From an uncultured Saprospiraceae bacterium (lineage in GTDB: Bacteria > Bacteroidota > Bacteroidia > Chitinophagales > Saprospiraceae), in the NCBI GenBank assembly GCA_937894165.1, contig CALCSX010000188.1, positions 1-10,275 on the forward strand: a DNA stretch of 10,275 nucleotides, read 5' to 3'. Both the position numbers and the translations under genes were made by a program. The notes beneath the pieces are model-generated. The model was not told the DNA's origin. It did no database searches and was given only the letters and a program-made list of their open reading frames with translations. Below are positions 8,101-10,275 of this stretch, piece after piece (position 1 is the stretch's first letter; each line of letters begins with the position of its first letter).

Positions 8101-10275
8101 TTCCTCATAGCTGCCATCTTGTTGAATTTGTGCCGTTAATGATACTTTGGTGTATTCAATACAAACTGCAACCGGTGGGTTTTTGTCTTCTACGATAATA
8201 TTTTCAATACAAGTAGAACTATTTCCGCATTCGTCGTAAGCTGTCCACAAAACACTGTAAGTGGTGCCGAGTCCTAACCACGCTCTCCAAGATCCATTTA
8301 TAAAGGTCAATTGTACATTCGGAATACTTGGAACAACAGTTATCAAATCGCTACAATTATCAACTACAAGAGGAGCAACTAGGATGACATCCGCATTACA
8401 ACCGAAAGAATGTGCGGCCACTCTTCTCGTTGGCAATTGGCCATTGTTACAGTCTACAATTACAGGGGGAATTTCGTCTTTCACCACAATAATCTGAGTA
8501 AAATCTCTCATTTCTCCGGTACAATCATCAAAAATAGTGTATGTTCTGAATAATTTGTAGGAATAATCCCCATCGCCACACAGAGGCAATTTAAGTTCAT
8601 TATTTAAGCCAAACCAAATATTACATGTCACCGGTCCTGTAACTATTTCAGGTATTGTCTCACCACAAGCCACCATTATCATTGGCTCTAAGTCCAATTC
8701 TGCTAAAAGCTCATCTATGGTTAAAATTGTAAAGGTTATAATCTGTTCACATGAAGATGTGTTTCCATAAGCGTCTTTTGCCACCCAGGTTCTAATGACC
8801 GTTTTGAAAATACCATCCGGATCTTCACAGTCACCATTGATAACACTGTCAGAATAAGTTAAAGTTACTTCCGTACAATCAATGATATCGGCAAGCACAG
8901 TGAATTTTCTCTGATTGATAGCAATACTTAAATCACTTGTTGTAGATCTAAAATCTCTCGGCCAGAAAAGATCACTCGGAAATACTATTTGATTTCCTCG
9001 AGGATCTCTGTTCTCCACATAATCGTCTATGCATGGAAATTGAAGATTTTCACATTCCAATATTGGCGGAAACTTATCTTCAATAGTAATTCTTCCCCAA
9101 CAAGTATTGCCCGTAACAGGATCCGTAATGTAAACTACTAAGGTCAAACCAACATGGGTGTGGTCAATAATATTTGCACCCGGATAATCAGCATTCGGAT
9201 AAATATTAATGCCCGGAATCTGCGGGTAAGCTATAGTTACGATATATTCATCATAGCAATTATATCCTGAACCCTCCAAAATCATGTCCGCATTTATTTC
9301 CGCGATACATCCTTCTCCTATCGAAACATTTACTAAATCATTACATACTAGCGTTACATTATCACCTTCGAAAGGAATTATAAATACGCTAATAGTACAT
9401 TCATCAACAATAATTCCTTCAGGATCTAAAAGCTGCCATGTTGAGGCGTATTCGCCGGCTTCCATAAAGTCGCCACTTTGTACTCCTGAAACATATTGAA
9501 CAGTATAATCATCTGAACCACCCGGCACACATCCATCTACCGGATTTACATTCAAAGCAATTGTCGCTCCACATAAACCTGAACTCAAATTATAAAAAAC
9601 ATCTTGACAATCTAAAGTAACAATATCAGGAATCACGGAAAGAGATACTTGGTCCATTGCTTCACAACCATTCAATGTCGCAGTTACTGTAAATGTGTAG
9701 TTTCCGACTACAGGCGTAAATGCCTCCCCGTCGATAATACCACCATCCCACGTTATAATAGCTCCATCAGGATTGTTTGCTTCAATAACTATCTCCGTTC
9801 CGATACAAACTTGTTGGAATTCCCCTGCATCAACTTCCGGAGCTTCAGGCTCGTCGAGGATTATCACGTCCATACTTGTAGATTCACAATTCAGTAAAGC
9901 CACAGAAATACTATTGTACATTCCCGGTTCTAGGTTTTCCAGCAAAATTTCGCCATTAACATCGGACATAAAAGCTTGTGGTCCGAATGGAGAACCGTTA
10001 ACATTATAAGAAATGAAATATTCCGTTTCTTGCTCGAGTCCCGATACTACAATCCTTCCATCACTTTCTATACAGTTGATAGGATTTTCGAAGGCTAATG
10101 CAAATGTTGGCCCTTCCGGATCATTTAAAAGGATCATTTCATCTAAAGATGTCTCACATCCATCAAGGCTGACTGTTACATCATTGTACATCCCCTCGCC
10201 CAAATTGTCAATCATAATTTCGCCTAATTCATCCGAGAGCATCACGAATGGCCCCATTAACATATTATCTAATCG
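5140..10275 (-). CDS. Giant secreted multidomain adhesin-like protein with T9SS type A sorting domain (5' end outside window)
   Basis: At least 1,711 residues. The first in-frame ATG on the minus strand is at 10263, but the frame stays open (R-L-D-N upstream) to the window edge and no signal peptide is present, so the true start lies further upstream. Residues below are counted from 10263. Residues 1-140 hold tandem 90-residue adhesin repeats. Residues 141-390 are further Ig-like, Cys-containing modules. From about 395 to 1290 there is an array of HYR-like Ig modules marked by D-x-x-G-N-x-x-x-C and K-x-P-P junctions. Residues 1296-1350 form a regulatory-type beta-sandwich, followed by a dockerin (1351-1412), a closing IGDINSNASFDL segment (1465-1476), a cohesin-like module (1486-1582) and the T9SS C-terminal sorting domain (1619-1707). 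It should be exported by T9SS and anchored at or released from the cell surface, with a role in adhesion or matrix; its binding partner is unknown. It converges on the plus-strand operon and is probably independent of it. Confidence 0.9.
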   Translation of the reverse strand, partial: RLDNMLMGPFVMLSDELGEIMIDNLGEGMYNDVTVSLDGCETSLDEMILLNDPEGPTFALAFENPINCIESDGRIVVSGLEQETEYFISYNVNGSPFGPQAFMSDVNGEILLENLEPGMYNSISVALLNCESTSMDVIILDEPEAPEVDAGEFQQVCIGTEIVIEANNPDGAIITWDGGIIDGEAFTPVVGNYTFTVTATLNGCEAMDQVSLSVIPDIVTLDCQDVFYNLSSGLCGATIALNVNPVDGCVPGGSDDYTVQYVSGVQSGDFMEAGEYASTWQLLDPEGIIVDECTISVFIIPFEGDNVTLVCNDLVNVSIGEGCIAEINADMILEGSGYNCYDEYIVTIAYPQIPGINIYPNADYPGANIIDHTHVGLTLVVYITDPVTGNTCWGRITIEDKFPPILECENLQFPCIDDYVENRDPRGNQIVFPSDLFWPRDFRSTTSDLSIAINQRKFTVLADIIDCTEVTLTYSDSVINGDCEDPDGIFKTVIRTWVAKDAYGNTSSCEQIITFTILTIDELLAELDLEPMIMVACGETIPEIVTGPVTCNIWFGLNNELKLPLCGDGDYSYKLFRTYTIFDDCTGEMRDFTQIIVVKDEIPPVIVDCNNGQLPTRRVAAHSFGCNADVILVAPLVVDNCSDLITVVPSIPNVQLTFINGSWRAWLGLGTTYSVLWTAYDECGNSSTCIENIIVEDKNPPVAVCIEYTKVSLTAQIQQDGSYEEAFARVFANSFDNGSYDNCEIFDFKVMRMSNTTITVCGQTHNTSENPPLGSVFNPLSPNAPFWRDYIDLCCEDLASDDPIMVVLRVRDIYGNVNYCMVNVEVESKIPPVLTGPDDVVIDCRDVESIEELIEVLSDRELSLANGFGWADLSSLCEEELRVNVTASLTECGITDLQNRVRRTFSAGTGANTRTVTQEIFVINETPFRILDVQPGGGHNRIDDIVWPIDLDLPSCDEAYDIQSLKERYNETESIFSDFAELGESTRPRSMPFLRPVACSIPGVGYDDWEFELEGGCIKIIRHWKIIDWCQIDPETGTYRQWMYKQVIRVLDSAPAVFEEITVSLTNAGIVDDESVTVGCPTGLITVAHTSENCTPVLSFALEASDDCSKLQNITYTYQLTLGSGANSFVPTATIVSGDGNVNALGQFGFNFGNFGAEFQNVVHRIRWTLDDRCGNISICEFDFRVRDDKKPSPICTDEIIAVLMPSAGMISLNASIFDVASFDNCAGDLKYTFNAPFGEAGALEVRVFDCNDYSDNYNAETLESIITLPVFVTDASGNFDICTVRVQLQDNDGACNDTGSIVIRGHIESAHGEILAGSDELTINGFKLYFNSDSKYSLRIPEMTVENLPYDISPARNDNPMNGLTTLDIVLIQRHILGQNRIENPYERIAADVNGDGKINALDIMELRQLILLKRSGFTGKNAGLSWKFIDKNYQFTTAFPEGEAYARFINISSEQHLNDNDFVAVKIGDINSNASFDLGVTEDRSVAGTENITIRNNKLMRGEIASIQLNLEATRYLDGYQLSVLLTDNLEILDVDNQDLGMSEHNFGIFREEGLVTVSWHGNSNRVDNLLTIKVRALEDLELKNAVRLSESQKNPVSECYNGELDTRKMALKFVSDKNNIVQGYDLLQNEPNPFRNDTKINFLLPMQEKVKIEVTSGSGQVVKVIEGVYPGGWNSIFLSASDLGNAGIFYYTISTENYQEVKKMIVIR
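5143..5409 (-). other. T9SS type A C-terminal sorting domain
   Basis: Residues 1619-1707 of the giant protein. The domain has the hallmarks of the Por secretion tail: LLQNEPNPFRNDTKINFLLP (1625-1644), a GWNSIFLSASDLGNAGIFYY strand pair (1671-1690) and the terminal KKMIVIR. In known T9SS cargo this domain directs passage across the outer membrane and is then removed by the sortase PorU. Confidence 0.93.
5518..5808 (-). other. Cohesin-like module inside the giant protein
   Basis: Residues 1486-1582 run through alternating strands: ITIRNNKLMRGEIASIQLNL (1490-1509), GYQLSVLL, LEILDVD, LVTVSWHG (1553-1560) and LLTIKVRALE (1568-1577). The tvsW...l..i.vra pattern resembles the cohesin/carbohydrate-binding-type beta sandwich. 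In Saprospiraceae-like secreted proteins such a module often precedes the T9SS tail. It was identified by eye. Confidence 0.55.
6028..6213 (-). other. Dockerin type I-like domain (calcium-binding)
   Basis: Residues 1351-1412. The second half is a canonical calcium loop plus helix, DVNGDGKINALDIMELRQLI (1389-1408). The first half, NPMNGLTTLDIVLIQRHILG (1356-1375), keeps the helix but has a shorter, less acidic loop. In cellulosomes dockerins bind cohesins; in Bacteroidota surface proteins this unit, flanked by a beta-sandwich and an IGDIN closing strand, is better seen as a structural calcium-binding module. Confidence 0.85.
6394..9081 (-). repeat. Array of diverged HYR-like Ig modules in the giant protein
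   Basis: Residues 395-1290. The modules are too diverged to show as DNA repeats but share marks. D-x-x-G-N-x-x-x-C occurs five times, starting at 497, 677, 808, 1168 and 1271. A K-x-P-P or similar junction opens modules at 397 (KFPP), 825 (KIPP) and 694 (KNPP), with EIPP at 597. D-N-C occurs before several module cores (635-637, 737-739, 1220-1222). This is the usual look of extracellular HYR/Ig adhesion modules with paired cysteines. Confidence 0.75.
9844..10254 (-). repeat. Tandem 90-residue adhesin repeats running off the window edge
   Basis: Residues 4-50 and 94-140 of the giant protein align: GPFVMLSDELGEIMIDNL with GPQAFMSDVNGEILLENL, then GMYNDVTVSLDGCETS with GMYNSISVALLNCESTS. This gives a period of 90 residues (270 bases). 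The intervening part (residues 51-93, NCIESDGRIVVSGL...YNVNGSPF) completes the unit. The first copy is cut by the window edge, so more copies upstream are likely. Confidence 0.8.

Noticed and set aside
5140..10275. CRISPR array, insertion sequence, RNA gene or defence system in the window
   Set aside because: No regular direct DNA repeats with spacers, no transposase motifs or terminal inverted repeats, and no tRNA/rRNA-like sequence were seen on either strand across the window.

Overview
The window looks like chromosomal DNA of a Bacteroidota bacterium, probably from the Saprospiraceae/Chitinophagia side. The main evidence is on the minus strand: a giant secreted protein ends in a type IX secretion (T9SS) type A sorting domain, preceded by a dockerin and a cohesin-like module. 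T9SS is confined to Bacteroidota. The DNA is AT-rich, Shine-Dalgarno sequences are weak or absent, and AT-rich leaders precede the starts, which fits the phylum.

Layout. (1) Positions 2-1247 hold two plus-strand genes for small membrane proteins of unknown function; the first is cut by the window edge. (2) Positions 1248-1458 are an intergenic region of about 210 bases with a candidate terminator hairpin and a perfect 12-bp palindrome, TTTTGATCAAAA, 37 bases before the next gene. (3) Positions 1459-5058 hold a tight plus-strand three-gene operon: a diheme MauG/cytochrome c peroxidase-family enzyme; then, after 4 bases, a secreted protein that by eye resembles a copper amine oxidase with lost copper ligands; then, overlapping by ATGA, a secreted beta-propeller-like protein. 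(4) Positions 5059-5139 contain a strong 14-bp inverted repeat, probably a terminator shared by the two convergent units. (5) Positions 5140-10275 are the 3' part of a minus-strand gene for a giant multidomain surface protein (more than 1,700 residues here, open to the window edge).

How they may work together. All three operon products have N-terminal export signals and should act outside the cytoplasm. MauG and MbnH, relatives of the diheme protein, oxidise residues of a dedicated partner protein to build protein-derived cofactors or metal sites. The diheme protein here has a Tyr where MauG has its axial Tyr, and no tryptophan at all. Its neighbour keeps a tyrosine where amine oxidases form topaquinone but has lost the copper histidines that drive self-processing. 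The pair is therefore a candidate enzyme/substrate couple, with the propeller protein as a possible third component. This is inference from residues seen by eye and from gene order. The giant adhesin is convergent and probably not functionally linked.
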